Source: Hyunsoonleella ulvae (GTDB lineage Bacteria > Bacteroidota > Bacteroidia > Flavobacteriales > Flavobacteriaceae). Taken from it: a DNA stretch of 64,000 nucleotides. The translations under genes and the position numbers were made by a program. The stretch's first letter is position 1; each line of letters begins with the position of its first letter. The stretch covers positions 1 to 64,000 of the forward strand of contig NZ_JAEPJQ010000009.1 of assembly GCF_016827605.1 (NCBI RefSeq), written 5' to 3'. Below are positions 18,817-27,809 of the stretch, piece after piece. Under the pieces are notes generated by a model, which did no database searches, was not told the origin of the DNA, and saw nothing but the letters and a program-made list of their open reading frames with translations.

Positions 18817-20916
18817 TTAATTGCCCACAGGGATTTGTACAGTAAGGGTGGTGCCTTGTTTTAGTTTTGAGTCTACATGGAACACCCCACCTAGTTTGTT
18901 TACTCTTGAGGCTATATTTTTTAGTCCAATGCCTGTACTTTCATTAGTTGCTGTGTTGAAGCCAGATCCGTTATCTGTAATTGTCATACAAACTTCCCCT
19001 AATTTATATGCGAAATTAATGTTTACTAAACTGGCTTTGGCATGTTTCATAATGTTATGCATTGCTTCCTGTAACACCCTAAATAAATTAATTTTTATTT
19101 GATCGTTTATTTCAGGCCACTCTATATAGTTTTCTTGGTGGATTTGGCAATTTATATCGTAGATTTTATTTTGTTCATCGAGATAAATATTTAACAATGT
19201 TATGAAATCTTTGTTATCGTCTAGTTTGGAGTTTCTAAGACCGTGGGACAGATCCCTTATGTCTTTTTCTGCGTTTTGTATTTTTTTGAGGTAAAAATTA
19301 TAGCTATCCCTAACATCCTCTGTTTCTTCAAGAGAAAGAAATTCTATACCCAGTCTAGAACCCACAAGTTTATTGATAACACCATCGTGGAGCTCTTCAG
19401 AGATCCTAAAGCGCTCTTGTAATATACCTTCCTCAATTTTAGACTGTTGGCGTAACATGAGCCGGTAAATCTCTTCATTTATTTGCTGTTGCTCTTTTTC
19501 TAACTCTAGCTTTTCGTTTTTTGTTATTTGTATTCTAACTATGCCCACCAGCACGATGATGAGAATAATTATTAAAGCAATAACAACGATTAAGATATTT
19601 TGAACAGCTAACTTTTTATTTTCATCTATATATTCATTTGTTTCAAATTTAATTCTGGCAAATTTATCTCTAGTATTTCTTTCAACGTCTAAAAGGCTAT
19701 CGTTTAATTTAATATGCTCGTAAAGGTATTCTTTACCTTTCCCTCCAGATTCTAGCTTTGATAGCATAAGTAGAGCCCTAGAAACTTCATTATAATTTTT
19801 TATTTGTTTTCCTATTACATAGGAACGTTTGGCAAGTATTTTAGCAGAGTCTGCTTTGTTAATTGAAGCATAAAACTCTGATATATCATTACCAGAAGCT
19901 GCAATCATGTAAGAAACATTGAGACTATCAGCAAGCTGATAAGCTTTACTAAACAATTGAGAGATACTTTTTTTATCATAGTTTTTGGATAAAAATTTAT
20001 TGTAAGCTAGATTGTTTAGTACAGCTATATATGATAAAGGATCATTGTTCAATAGATTTTTACTATTGTAAATGCTTTTTTCATATAATAATTCATTGTA
20101 GATAGAAATTGCAGATACATAATCTTGTTTTTCTTTGTAAACTTCTGCTAGGTTAATTTTTATATCAAGGTAATTGGAATCTTTTAGATTGTAATTATTT
20201 TTTACCTGTATAATTTTTTTAGGGTCTCTTACTTTTTTGTTTATTTTTAATGCTTTTTGATAATATTCTACAGCTTTATCAAAATCTTTTAGAGCTCCTG
20301 AATTCAGAGCTAAAATAGCATATAGATTAGTTGTTAGTTGCGAATTTACGATATCATCTTTAGGTAATTTTTGTAAAATATTTGACGCACTCAATAGGTT
20401 GGAAATACTACTAGAATAATCGCACTTAAAGTATTGTAAAGAAGCCAAACTAATTAATACATCAGATAGTTTTTTTGTATCATTTATTTTTCTGAGAGTT
20501 TTAATACTCCTGTGGAGGAATATATATGAACTATCAATTTCTCTATCTTCAATATAATAGCTCCATCCAATTAGGTGTTGACAGTATCCAATAGAGGTTG
20601 AGTCGTTTAATTTTTTAGCCATCTTTAAGGTTTTATGGCTAATGTTTCTTCCAGCCTTGAGACTATCACTGTTAAAATATAATACGGCTAAATTTTGGTT
20701 TGATAGTAAAATAGTAGAATCGACCTTAGTTTTCTCTGAAATCCCACTAGCAGTTTTAGCATAAAAAAGTCTAGTTTTGGAATCTAAATTTTTATTATTG
20801 GATTGCTTTCGTAATTCTTGAATACTATCAAGTGTTTTTAAGAATTCATGGTTTTGTGCATTAGTGTTACACAGTTTAAAAAGACAGATAATAAAAAGAT
20901 AATACTTTTTTAGCAC
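18817..20916 (-). CDS. TPR-containing sensor histidine kinase (HisKA_3 type)
   Basis: A membrane sensor kinase of 699 residues. A signal peptide (1-20) is followed by a periplasmic region (to about 430) with tetratricopeptide-like repeats (for example DFDKAVEYYQKALKINKK near 216-233). One membrane helix is at about 443-465, then a coiled coil, the dimerisation helix ERFRISEELHDGVINKLVG with the candidate phospho-acceptor His510, and a GHKL ATPase domain ending ITDNGSGFN and GIGLKNIASRV. This is the NarX/DegS-like class. Its response regulator is not adjacent on either side, so it is an orphan here. The regulated genes cannot be inferred. Confidence 0.88.
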   Translation of the reverse strand: MLKKYYLFIICLFKLCNTNAQNHEFLKTLDSIQELRKQSNNKNLDSKTRLFYAKTASGISEKTKVDSTILLSNQNLAVLYFNSDSLKAGRNISHKTLKMAKKLNDSTSIGYCQHLIGWSYYIEDREIDSSYIFLHRSIKTLRKINDTKKLSDVLISLASLQYFKCDYSSSISNLLSASNILQKLPKDDIVNSQLTTNLYAILALNSGALKDFDKAVEYYQKALKINKKVRDPKKIIQVKNNYNLKDSNYLDIKINLAEVYKEKQDYVSAISIYNELLYEKSIYNSKNLLNNDPLSYIAVLNNLAYNKFLSKNYDKKSISQLFSKAYQLADSLNVSYMIAASGNDISEFYASINKADSAKILAKRSYVIGKQIKNYNEVSRALLMLSKLESGGKGKEYLYEHIKLNDSLLDVERNTRDKFARIKFETNEYIDENKKLAVQNILIVVIALIIILIIVLVGIVRIQITKNEKLELEKEQQQINEEIYRLMLRQQSKIEEGILQERFRISEELHDGVINKLVGSRLGIEFLSLEETEDVRDSYNFYLKKIQNAEKDIRDLSHGLRNSKLDDNKDFITLLNIYLDEQNKIYDINCQIHQENYIEWPEINDQIKINLFRVLQEAMHNIMKHAKASLVNINFAYKLGEVCMTITDNGSGFNTATNESTGIGLKNIASRVNKLGGVFHVDSKLKQGTTLTVQIPVGN

Positions 20917-20988
20917 TATAAAATGATATGGTTATGGATTTGCAATTTAACATTTTATCAAAAAAGTTGGGTTTTAAAAATGAAATAC

Positions 20989-21023
20989 AAAAAAATCCCC
21001 TTCAACTAAGAAAGGGATTTTTA
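20989..21023 (-). terminator. Intrinsic terminator after the lipoprotein gene
   Basis: AAAAATCCC and GGGATTTTT form the stem around CTTCAACTAAGAAA, 23 bp after the stop of the minus-strand lipoprotein gene. Confidence 0.8.
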
Positions 21024-21045
21024 TTATTATAAAATAAGGTTATAC

Positions 21046-21618
21046 TTATTGAATTTCAGCATTAAATGAGATATCAATATCTGTATCATCTCCTGCTGCT
21101 GTACCAAAACCAGTACTATCATCAACACTTGGAGACTCATGATGTAATTCAATTGAAATGCTACCTGTTCCAGCAGCACCAGCAGTCCAAACAGTTTTTA
21201 CACCTAGTTTGTTGTTGTCTGTTCTGGTTTCATCATCAGCTGCTCTCATCATTGTAAAATCTAAATTTGTAGCATAAACAAAAAAGTGAGCATCTATTGC
21301 AGCTTGGTCTGCTAAGATATCTTCATCAAGAAAATCTTCATCTTCATTAAATAATCCAATTTCAGCATCATAAGTTCCATTTGCGGCAAATTCGCCTACA
21401 ACAGTTTTTTCATTGTCATCAACTTCTTCATCTCCGTTTGTATCATCCCAAGTTAATACAACAGTATCATTAGCATCGGCTTGGTTTGTGAAAGTGAGTA
21501 CTATTCTTGTTATTGCCTCTTCTTCCTCAACTGGTTCTAGTGTGTCGTCATCATTGTCACATGATGCTAGCATAGCTATTGCCATTACTGCCATAGCATA
21601 AAATTTAATTGTTTTCAT
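21046..21618 (-). CDS. Lipoprotein encoded after a TonB receptor
   Basis: Predicted outer-membrane or surface lipoprotein of about 190 residues. The signal ends MAIAMLASC with the lipidated Cys at 20, followed by DNDDD, an acidic export-type signal. The body is strongly acidic and beta-rich, with LTWDDTNGDEEVDDNE, an Asp-rich stretch that could bind divalent metal, and HHESPSVDDS near the end. An upstream in-frame ATG at 21648 exists, but its product would have ten extra residues before the signal, so I chose 21618. It is the last gene of the metal-type TonB locus, 25-55 bp from the receptor. Function unknown. Confidence 0.75.
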   Translation of the reverse strand: MKTIKFYAMAVMAIAMLASCDNDDDTLEPVEEEEAITRIVLTFTNQADANDTVVLTWDDTNGDEEVDDNEKTVVGEFAANGTYDAEIGLFNEDEDFLDEDILADQAAIDAHFFVYATNLDFTMMRAADDETRTDNNKLGVKTVWTAGAAGTGSISIELHHESPSVDDSTGFGTAAGDDTDIDISFNAEIQ

Positions 21619-21672
21619 AGTTTTGGAGTTTAAAAAATTAATTTTCATAGTTATTGTGTTTAAAATTTATTA

Positions 21673-24075
21673 TTAATAATTCAATTGTAATTGTAGTCTA
21701 AAATTTCTTCCCAAATCGTCGGCAAAAAATCGTAAACGGTTTAAATAATTTCTGTAGTTTGTATTAAAAATATTATCGACACTAAACCTAATATTTAAAC
21801 TAGATTGTTTGAATACTGGTAGTGTTATTTCACTTTGAAAATGCATTAAATGATACCCAGGAGGAGGACTAAGGTCTACATCGATATCATCCTCATTGGC
21901 AATAGGTACGGTATAATTAAATTCATAAGGAAATTCATTTTGCTCAAATGCCCATTCTGAGTTTAAACTAGCGGAAAATCTATGCCAATTTTTATTGGAG
22001 TATGTAATGCCATTTAAGGTGGTAAATGGAGGGATGTCAATTAATGGCAAATCTGCTATCTTATCATAAGCTTTAATAAAAGATGATTTGTGGTTTACAT
22101 TCCATTGCGCAGCTATTTGATAGTTTAAATTCACATCAATACCAAAAAACCAAGCATCTGTCTGTATATATTCCCATATAGGAAATGGCCCTCGAATTAA
22201 AGGAACGATGCCTAGTGGACTAGGAACTATGTATATAAAATTATTGATTTGATTATAATAAGATTCTAACTGAAAATTCAGCTTTGAGCTCGTATAACCA
22301 TAAGTCCCAGAAATCCGGTTAGAACGCTCACTGTCTATGCGAAGGTCTCCTATTTCTATTCTTGCAGCTGAATGGTGTAAGCCATCACTAAACAATTCAG
22401 AAGGGTTTGGCGCTCTACTAGAGCGTGTATAATTTCCCAAAAGGTAATTATTAGCATTGAAATTATACTTAACACCCAAGGCACCAGAAATATTATGGTA
22501 ATCAAAAGTTGGATCAGTAAGTACCTGATTTCTTAAAACTTCAATTACTAGCTCAGGAAATTCGGTGTCGTACCCACGGTCTTCCCATGCAGATGCTCTG
22601 TAGAATTTTTTTGCATCTAATCTACTAAAGTCATATCGTAAACCTGCATCTAATATAAAACGATCATTAAGCTTCCATTCTGTAGTTATATAGCCTCCAA
22701 AATCGTATTTATCATAGTCTGGTATCAATCGTCGCACTCCTGTATCAGGGTTTGCAAAATTATTTTGATGTCTGGCCAAAACCCCAAAGTTATATTTGCG
22801 GTCTAGGTTTTTATCTATTTTGGCATTCGCTGATATGGTATGCGTTTGCAACTTTAAATCTATTGCTGGTTTTGTACTCCTACCTCCTCGACGGATATCA
22901 AATTCAAAACGATGATTGTTTTGGTAGTCGTATTGCACATCTACTTTACCAAAGTTCTTAAATCGTTTGTAATAGGAAGCCTTAAAAAGATGGTGCGTTA
23001 CCTCTTGTTTGGGTTGACTAATATTGTAACTAAAGTCTTCCACAAACAGCGGCCTTGCTGCATTAATAGAGTTAGCTAAGCTTTTTATACTACCAATATG
23101 TGCAGATCTTAAAATTCCGATTTCATTACCCAAATAACTATAATATGCTTCAAATCCCGATTGAAACTTGTTTTTTCCAAACCTAGCTGAGAATCCCTTG
23201 GAATCCAATCCTGTATTGGTTAGGTTGTAATCAGCTGCTTTAAAATCCCCATTTCTTTTGTAAGATCCTTGTGCTTGTGCAAACCAACCAGATTCATAAT
23301 TTTTATTTATGGTTGATGATATATTATAACCTCTTCCATTGGTTTGACCTCCTAAAATTGTACGCCCATAAAGTGTATCTTTTCTTATCGCCCTACTGGG
23401 GTTTATTACCACAACACCTCCTATAGCATCGCCTCCATAAGCTAGAGCGCCAGACCCTTTTATCACAGATATTTGGTTAGCACTATTTATATCAATATTG
23501 GGAGCATGCTCAATACCCCATTCCTGGTCTTGTAAACGCACACCGTTATTCAAAATCATTACCCTACTACTGTGCATACCATTAATAATAGGTTTTACAA
23601 TGGTGTTTCCAGTATTTATTGAGGATACCCCAGGTACTTCTTTTAAGGCATCTCCTAAGCTTAAATTTGAATATTTAGTTAGGGTTTCAGACTTAATTAC
23701 GGTTTCTTGCCCTGTAACTGTACTCCTTGCAATGCCATTAGATGTCACGGCAACTTCATCTAGCTCCTCGGTATGATGTTCCATCAATATCTTTTGAAAT
23801 GAATCTCCAACGATATCTATTTCTACACGTTTGGTTTCGCATCCAACATGGGATATTACCAGTATTAGTTTCCCATCACATATTTTTTTGAGGGAAAATT
23901 TTCCATTTATATCCGCTACATTGTAATTGTTATCGGTTTCATTAAATACCGTGGCTCCAGACATAGGAGTACCGTCGTGAAAGTCTATAACCTCACCTAT
24001 AAAAGTGTATGTACAATTTTGAGTGTGGACGGTGCTAAATGCACACAACACCACAATCAATAAATTGATTTTCAT
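21673..24075 (-). CDS. TonB-dependent outer-membrane receptor
   Basis: An outer-membrane active transporter of 800 residues powered by TonB-ExbBD. The signal peptide (1-18) is followed by a carboxypeptidase-regulatory-like domain (about 24-95), a plug (about 115-225, GDALKEVPGVSSINTGNTIVKP, VMILNNGVRLQDQEWG and ALAYGGDAIGGVVVI) and a 22-strand barrel ending in an aromatic-rich C-terminus (FRLQLQLNY). The overall form, receptor with a lipoprotein below and a His/Cys-rich small protein above, resembles ZnuD/copper-type receptor loci in Bacteroidota. The ligand is not proven; metal is my inference from the neighbours. Confidence 0.88.
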   Translation of the reverse strand: MKINLLIVVLCAFSTVHTQNCTYTFIGEVIDFHDGTPMSGATVFNETDNNYNVADINGKFSLKKICDGKLILVISHVGCETKRVEIDIVGDSFQKILMEHHTEELDEVAVTSNGIARSTVTGQETVIKSETLTKYSNLSLGDALKEVPGVSSINTGNTIVKPIINGMHSSRVMILNNGVRLQDQEWGIEHAPNIDINSANQISVIKGSGALAYGGDAIGGVVVINPSRAIRKDTLYGRTILGGQTNGRGYNISSTINKNYESGWFAQAQGSYKRNGDFKAADYNLTNTGLDSKGFSARFGKNKFQSGFEAYYSYLGNEIGILRSAHIGSIKSLANSINAARPLFVEDFSYNISQPKQEVTHHLFKASYYKRFKNFGKVDVQYDYQNNHRFEFDIRRGGRSTKPAIDLKLQTHTISANAKIDKNLDRKYNFGVLARHQNNFANPDTGVRRLIPDYDKYDFGGYITTEWKLNDRFILDAGLRYDFSRLDAKKFYRASAWEDRGYDTEFPELVIEVLRNQVLTDPTFDYHNISGALGVKYNFNANNYLLGNYTRSSRAPNPSELFSDGLHHSAARIEIGDLRIDSERSNRISGTYGYTSSKLNFQLESYYNQINNFIYIVPSPLGIVPLIRGPFPIWEYIQTDAWFFGIDVNLNYQIAAQWNVNHKSSFIKAYDKIADLPLIDIPPFTTLNGITYSNKNWHRFSASLNSEWAFEQNEFPYEFNYTVPIANEDDIDVDLSPPPGYHLMHFQSEITLPVFKQSSLNIRFSVDNIFNTNYRNYLNRLRFFADDLGRNFRLQLQLNY

Positions 24076-24117
24076 TGTGCTATATATTATTGTATTGTTT
24101 TAGTTTAAATCGAAGAA

Positions 24118-24450
24118 TTAAACTAGGGTAGGAGGCCCACGTAAGGAAAAAGATAAGACACTATGATTGTGAAAGTAATGATATTCTAGAGAAGGAATAT
24201 CGAAATTATTGCTGTAACAAAAATCTATGTTAAAATGGATAGATTTTATATCATACTGCTGAAAGTTATATTTGTAAAGGGGACAATCTACTTCACATTC
24301 ATGAAAATTGTCATTATCTCTCATTTCACAAAGCGTGTGTTCATGAGGCTCAAAGCTATGCACAAGTTTTACAAATGTTGGCGCAAATAAAGTAACCACA
24401 ACTAACGCAGCTATTATTCTAAAGGCAATATGTGTGCTTTGTGCTTTCAA
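24118..24450 (-). CDS. Small His/Cys-rich membrane protein upstream of TonB receptor
   Basis: A 110-residue protein with one N-terminal hydrophobic segment (about 9-28) and a periplasmic tail rich in possible metal ligands (HSFEPHEHTLCEMRDNDNFHECEVDCPLYK, about 31-60, split by acidic residues). The only start in frame is TTG at 24450, directly after the TAA stop of the upstream gene, which points to translational coupling. Proteins of this kind recur upstream of metal-type TonB receptors in flavobacteria, but I know of no proven function; a metal-binding or sensing role is inferred. Confidence 0.68.
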   Translation of the reverse strand: MKAQSTHIAFRIIAALVVVTLFAPTFVKLVHSFEPHEHTLCEMRDNDNFHECEVDCPLYKYNFQQYDIKSIHFNIDFCYSNNFDIPSLEYHYFHNHSVLSFSLRGPPTLV

Positions 24451-24945
24451 TTACTCCATAAATTGTTTAAACCCAAGTCGACTGAGCATCTTTTTTTCAA
24501 AATTCCAGAAAAATTTAAACTGGCCAAATACCCAACCAATAGCCACAAGTAATATTTGATAGAATATGAAACCAATTAATATGTACAGCACCCAATACGC
24601 CAAGGTTGGTAGGTTGTCTTTGTTAATTCCCAGTAACTTTATTATTGGTTTGCTTACAAATACTGATGAAGACCCAGTAATTGCAAAAACTAGAAATATA
24701 CTTATCATTTCCCAACGATACTTAACGTCCCATTTCTTTTCTAGTTTTTCGAAAATAAAAAGTGTTAATTTGAAGAGTGCAAAAAAGATTAAAATACTTA
24801 AAGCGATGTTTAAGAATAAGGACTGTTTTTCAATAAAGAGAGAAGACAATCTAAAAGCAGAAAAGGCAAGACCTATAATCCCTAAAACAAGAAAAATAAG
24901 TTGCCAATTACTTTGAATCTCCCAAAGTTGCTTTAATTTCTTCAC
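24451..24945 (-). CDS. DUF6787-type membrane protein
   Basis: A 164-residue membrane protein with four likely helices (about 17-37, 43-63, 82-98 and 116-142). The C-terminus VFGQFKFFWNFEKKMLSRLG and the internal KWDVKYRWEMISIFLVFAITG match my memory of DUF6787. The stop codon is directly followed by the TTG start of the His/Cys-rich gene. Function unknown. Confidence 0.7.
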   Translation of the reverse strand: MKKLKQLWEIQSNWQLIFLVLGIIGLAFSAFRLSSLFIEKQSLFLNIALSILIFFALFKLTLFIFEKLEKKWDVKYRWEMISIFLVFAITGSSSVFVSKPIIKLLGINKDNLPTLAYWVLYILIGFIFYQILLVAIGWVFGQFKFFWNFEKKMLSRLGFKQFME

Positions 24946-25114
24946 TGTTGCAATTTAGTTGCAAAAATATCAAAATTAAATGAGTCTTAATAAGCTTAAA
25001 GTGTTTTTTTAATGTATCAGAGAAATGAAGTTTTAGATTAAGAATAGTGTCATGGCGTATATCCTTAATTTAAGGGTTAGGATAAAACGATTACTAAACT
25101 GCATAAATTATACA

Positions 25115-25558
25115 CTAGATGCGAGGGACAAATGGCCCTAATCTTTGATTGTATTTTAATTGAAAATAAATTAAGTAGTTGTATAACATGTAATTTACTT
25201 CGTATCCATAATCTATATCTTGTTGATAATCTATTTGAAGTTCATATAATTGAGGATTAAAACGTTGTGGTTGCATTACACGTTGATTCCATTCAATAAC
25301 ATATATTCTATTCCGGTTTTCCATGTATTGTTGAGAATAGAACCCTCTTTGTCTTGCATTTGCTGCCAACCAAAAATTAAATCCAGGATCGATGATGATG
25401 ATTTCATATTCTAACTCATCATTGGCAATTCGTACGGTATCATTTTGGGTAGTTGCTATTTGTTTTTCATCCTTTTTTGAAATAGGCTTTTTTGAAGTGT
25501 TACAATTAAAAAAGAAAACACTTGCAATTAAGAGTAAGAGGTAAATACTATTTTTCAT
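25115..25558 (-). CDS. DUF6146-type lipoprotein
   Basis: A 147-residue protein with a lipoprotein signal (about 1-18, ending FFFNC with Cys19). The body has IIIIDPGFNFWLAANARQRGFYS and YVIEWNQRV, followed by a Tyr-rich end (YELQIDYQQDIDYGYEVNY), the pattern I remember for DUF6146, a family of Flavobacteriia with no known function. It is likely on the periplasmic or outer face. It lies at the end of a transcription unit, with nothing identifiable as a terminator directly after it. Confidence 0.7.
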   Translation of the reverse strand: MKNSIYLLLLIASVFFFNCNTSKKPISKKDEKQIATTQNDTVRIANDELEYEIIIIDPGFNFWLAANARQRGFYSQQYMENRNRIYVIEWNQRVMQPQRFNPQLYELQIDYQQDIDYGYEVNYMLYNYLIYFQLKYNQRLGPFVPRI

Positions 25559-25945
25559 GGTTCATTTATTTTACATTACAAAACTATATCTTGACTACAT
25601 AATTAAAAAACATAAATGAGTGAGTGTAGTGTTTCGTTTAGCGAACTGTTTTTTATATTATCTTACTCATGTTTAAAACCCAGAAGTTGCATTGCTTTTA
25701 TTATAGTTTTTATAACTTTTTTTCAATCGATTTGTTACCTACACTTGTTGTGGAATCCAGTTTTTTCTTTTGGATTCTTGCCTTACTGAAACAAGTTCAG
25801 CACATGTCACAGGAATGAGAACATATAGAGCTGAAAAAGAATTTCATCCTTTCATTCAAAACTATAGATTTCAAATCCATAGTGGTTTATCTAAAAGTAC
25901 AAAAATCATTCCGTAACATTTAATGGTTTACCATTAGTGACTAAT
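25559..25945. other. Gene-free stretch with hairpin repeats
   Basis: No gene seen. It contains a composite hairpin of the TGTCAT...ATCT family (25771-25818), a short AATCCA / TGGATT hairpin just before it, and a near-perfect palindrome ACTATAGATTT C AAATCCATAGT at 25861-25883. The rest is AT-rich without recognisable structure. Confidence 0.5.
25771..25818 (-). repeat. Composite hairpin of the TGTCAT/ATCT family
   Basis: On the minus strand, TCATTCCTG and CAAGAATCC form an outer arm pair, and the inner loop carries CTGAACTTGTTTCAG, nearly the same as the core of the hairpin at 51890-51916. It looks like one family member inserted in, or fused with, another. Confidence 0.5.
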
Positions 25946-25979
25946 AAAAAATGCCAAATCGAAGGATTTGGCATTTTAA
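25944..25979 (-). terminator. Intrinsic terminator of the DUF937 gene
   Basis: AAAATGCCAAATC and GATTTGGCATTTT form a perfect 13-bp stem with a GAAG loop, 20 bp past the stop codon. Confidence 0.88.
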
Positions 25980-25998
25980 GAATATCTTCAAGTAATAT

Positions 25999-26637
25999 TT
26001 ATTTTCCAAAAAGGCCACCAAGTAAACCTCCAAGTCCACCACTTGATTTTTTATTACCTCCTAATAACATACCTGCAACATCATCAACAACACTACCATC
26101 TCCATCAGCATCTAATATAGATTCCAAAAAGCTTTGTTCTTGTTTAGCAGAACTACCACCTAGTAATCCTCCAAGCATATCTCCTAAACCGTTAGCAGAG
26201 CTTACATTATTTTGTCGTGTTTGTTTTCCTAGCATACCCATTAATAGTGGTGCAGCAACTTTTAGGATGTTTCCAACGGAACCTGCATCAAGTCCAGATT
26301 TTTGACCTATAACTTGTTCTACACCTTGTCTTTTGGCGCCTAAAACATGTCCAAGGATTTTATCCCCATCAGTTTTTACGTCTTCATCTACACCACCACT
26401 AAATAAACCGCCTAGGTTATCTAATATGCTACCGTCATGCTTTCCGCTAAGCGCACCCATTAAACCTTCTGCACCTTGAGGTGTTGAAGCATTACGCTGC
26501 ATAGCTTTCATTAATACTGGTAATGCCATTGTAAGTACGCTACTTGTTTTATCTTGATTGGTTCCTGTTGACCCTGAGACACCGCTAATGATTGTTTTTC
26601 CTAAGTCACTGTTTAATAAATCTAAAATTCCAGACAT
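25999..26637 (-). CDS. DUF937 domain protein
   Basis: A 212-residue protein of the DUF937/YidB-like family, of unknown biochemical role. The first 150 residues show the domain, with SVLTMALPVLMKAMQRNA and KVAAPLLMGMLG as its paired helices. The C-terminal 60 residues are Gly-rich with an Asp-rich turn (DADGDGSVVDD, about 172-182) that resembles an EF-hand or dockerin calcium loop, and end in GGLGGLLGGLFGK. It is transcribed alone, between two terminators. Confidence 0.82.
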   Translation of the reverse strand: MSGILDLLNSDLGKTIISGVSGSTGTNQDKTSSVLTMALPVLMKAMQRNASTPQGAEGLMGALSGKHDGSILDNLGGLFSGGVDEDVKTDGDKILGHVLGAKRQGVEQVIGQKSGLDAGSVGNILKVAAPLLMGMLGKQTRQNNVSSANGLGDMLGGLLGGSSAKQEQSFLESILDADGDGSVVDDVAGMLLGGNKKSSGGLGGLLGGLFGK

Positions 26638-26698
26638 GTTACTATGTTTTTTTAATTAATAATGTATTATCTAAATTAGAGAGCTTAATGTACAAAAA

Positions 26699-26724
26699 AA
26701 GCCCTAACTGTTATAGTTAGGACT
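26699..26724 (-). terminator. Intrinsic terminator of serA
   Basis: CCTAACT and AGTTAGG pair around GTTAT, and the minus-strand product continues into a run of T (seven). It lies 34 bp after the serA stop. Confidence 0.8.
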
Positions 26725-26757
26725 CAATTTTTATAATTTGGTCACATTTGAGGATAA

Positions 26758-27708
26758 TTATCCCAAAATACTAATAATTTGTGATGCTAACTCTGTGCCA
26801 ATTCTATCTTGAGCTTCATTAGTTGCTGCCCCTGTATGTGGCGTTAATGATAATGCAGAGTTCATTAATAATTGAATTTCTGGCTTTGGCTCTTTTTCAA
26901 AAACGTCCAAAGCAGCTCTGGCTACTTTTCCACTTTCAATAGCTTTTACTAATGCTACTTCGTTTACCACTCCTCCACGCGCTGCATTTGCTAGAATTAC
27001 ACCATCTTTCATGATGTTAAACTCTGCTTCATCTATTACGTAATCTTTTTGAGCAGGCACATGTAGTGTAATGAAATCAGATTGTTTTAAAACCTCTTCT
27101 TTAGAAATAGTTTCAATATCGAAATTTACTTTCTGTCCATCGAAAAACTCTAATTCTAAATTGGCTTTTTCTAAGAAAGGGTCAAAAGCCACGACTTTCA
27201 TTCCTGCACCTAAAGCTACTTTTGCAGTTGCTTGGCCAATACGACCAAAACCAAGTACACCTAAAGTTTTACCTTTTAATTCTGTTCCTTTTGCATAAGC
27301 TTTCTTTAAACCTTTAAAGTTGCTGTCGCCTTCAAGTGGCATTTCTCTATTGGAATTATGAAGAAAGCGTGCTAACCCATATAAATGACCAAAAACTAAT
27401 TCTGCAACTGAATGTGATGAAGCAGCTGGTGTGTTGATTACATGAAGTCCTTTTTCTCTGGCATATCCCACATCTATATTGTCCATGCCAACACCACCAC
27501 GACCAATAATCTTAATCCCAGGACATGCATCGATTAAATCTTTGCGTACTGTTGTGGCACTGCGTACTAAAAGTACAGCAATATCTTTTTCGTTGATGTA
27601 GTTTATTAACTGTTCTTGAGCTACGGTAGTTGTGCTTACGTTATATCCTGCTTTTTCTAAAGCATCAATTCCGCTTTGTGAAATACCGTCGTTTGCTAAT
27701 ACGTTCAT
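26758..27708 (-). CDS. serA: D-3-phosphoglycerate dehydrogenase
   Basis: Catalyses the first step of serine synthesis, oxidation of 3-phosphoglycerate with NAD+. The Rossmann motif GVLGFGRIGQATA lies near 150-162, the substrate-binding RGGVGMDNID near 73-82, and the catalytic residues Arg in NAARGGVVNE (about 238), Glu and the His of LTPHTGA (about 291). At 316 residues it is the short form, without the C-terminal ACT regulatory domain, so feedback control by serine is not expected by that route. It follows serC (102 bp) and forms the expected pathway pair. Confidence 0.9.
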   Translation of the reverse strand: MNVLANDGISQSGIDALEKAGYNVSTTTVAQEQLINYINEKDIAVLLVRSATTVRKDLIDACPGIKIIGRGGVGMDNIDVGYAREKGLHVINTPAASSHSVAELVFGHLYGLARFLHNSNREMPLEGDSNFKGLKKAYAKGTELKGKTLGVLGFGRIGQATAKVALGAGMKVVAFDPFLEKANLELEFFDGQKVNFDIETISKEEVLKQSDFITLHVPAQKDYVIDEAEFNIMKDGVILANAARGGVVNEVALVKAIESGKVARAALDVFEKEPKPEIQLLMNSALSLTPHTGAATNEAQDRIGTELASQIISILG

Positions 27709-27721
27709 TTTTAGTTTTTTT

Positions 27722-27746
27722 AGTCATTCCTACGAAGCAGGAATCT
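27722..27746 (+). repeat. Hairpin of the TGTCAT/ATCT family
   Basis: ATTCCT and AGGAAT pair around ACGAAGC, framed by GTC and CT. It lies between serA and serC, close to the serA start, in its 5' untranslated stretch. Confidence 0.6.
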
Positions 27747-27809
27747 TTTTAAGTTTTTGTTTATTTTGAGTAAGTACTGAAAACTATTACTACTTACTGT
27801 ACACTTATT

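Noticed and set aside
25861-25883. Palindrome ACTATAGATTT C AAATCCATAGT as an operator
   Set aside because: It is isolated, with only a partial likeness to sequence near 43177, and there is no gene start at a regulatory distance. I left it as an unexplained repeat.
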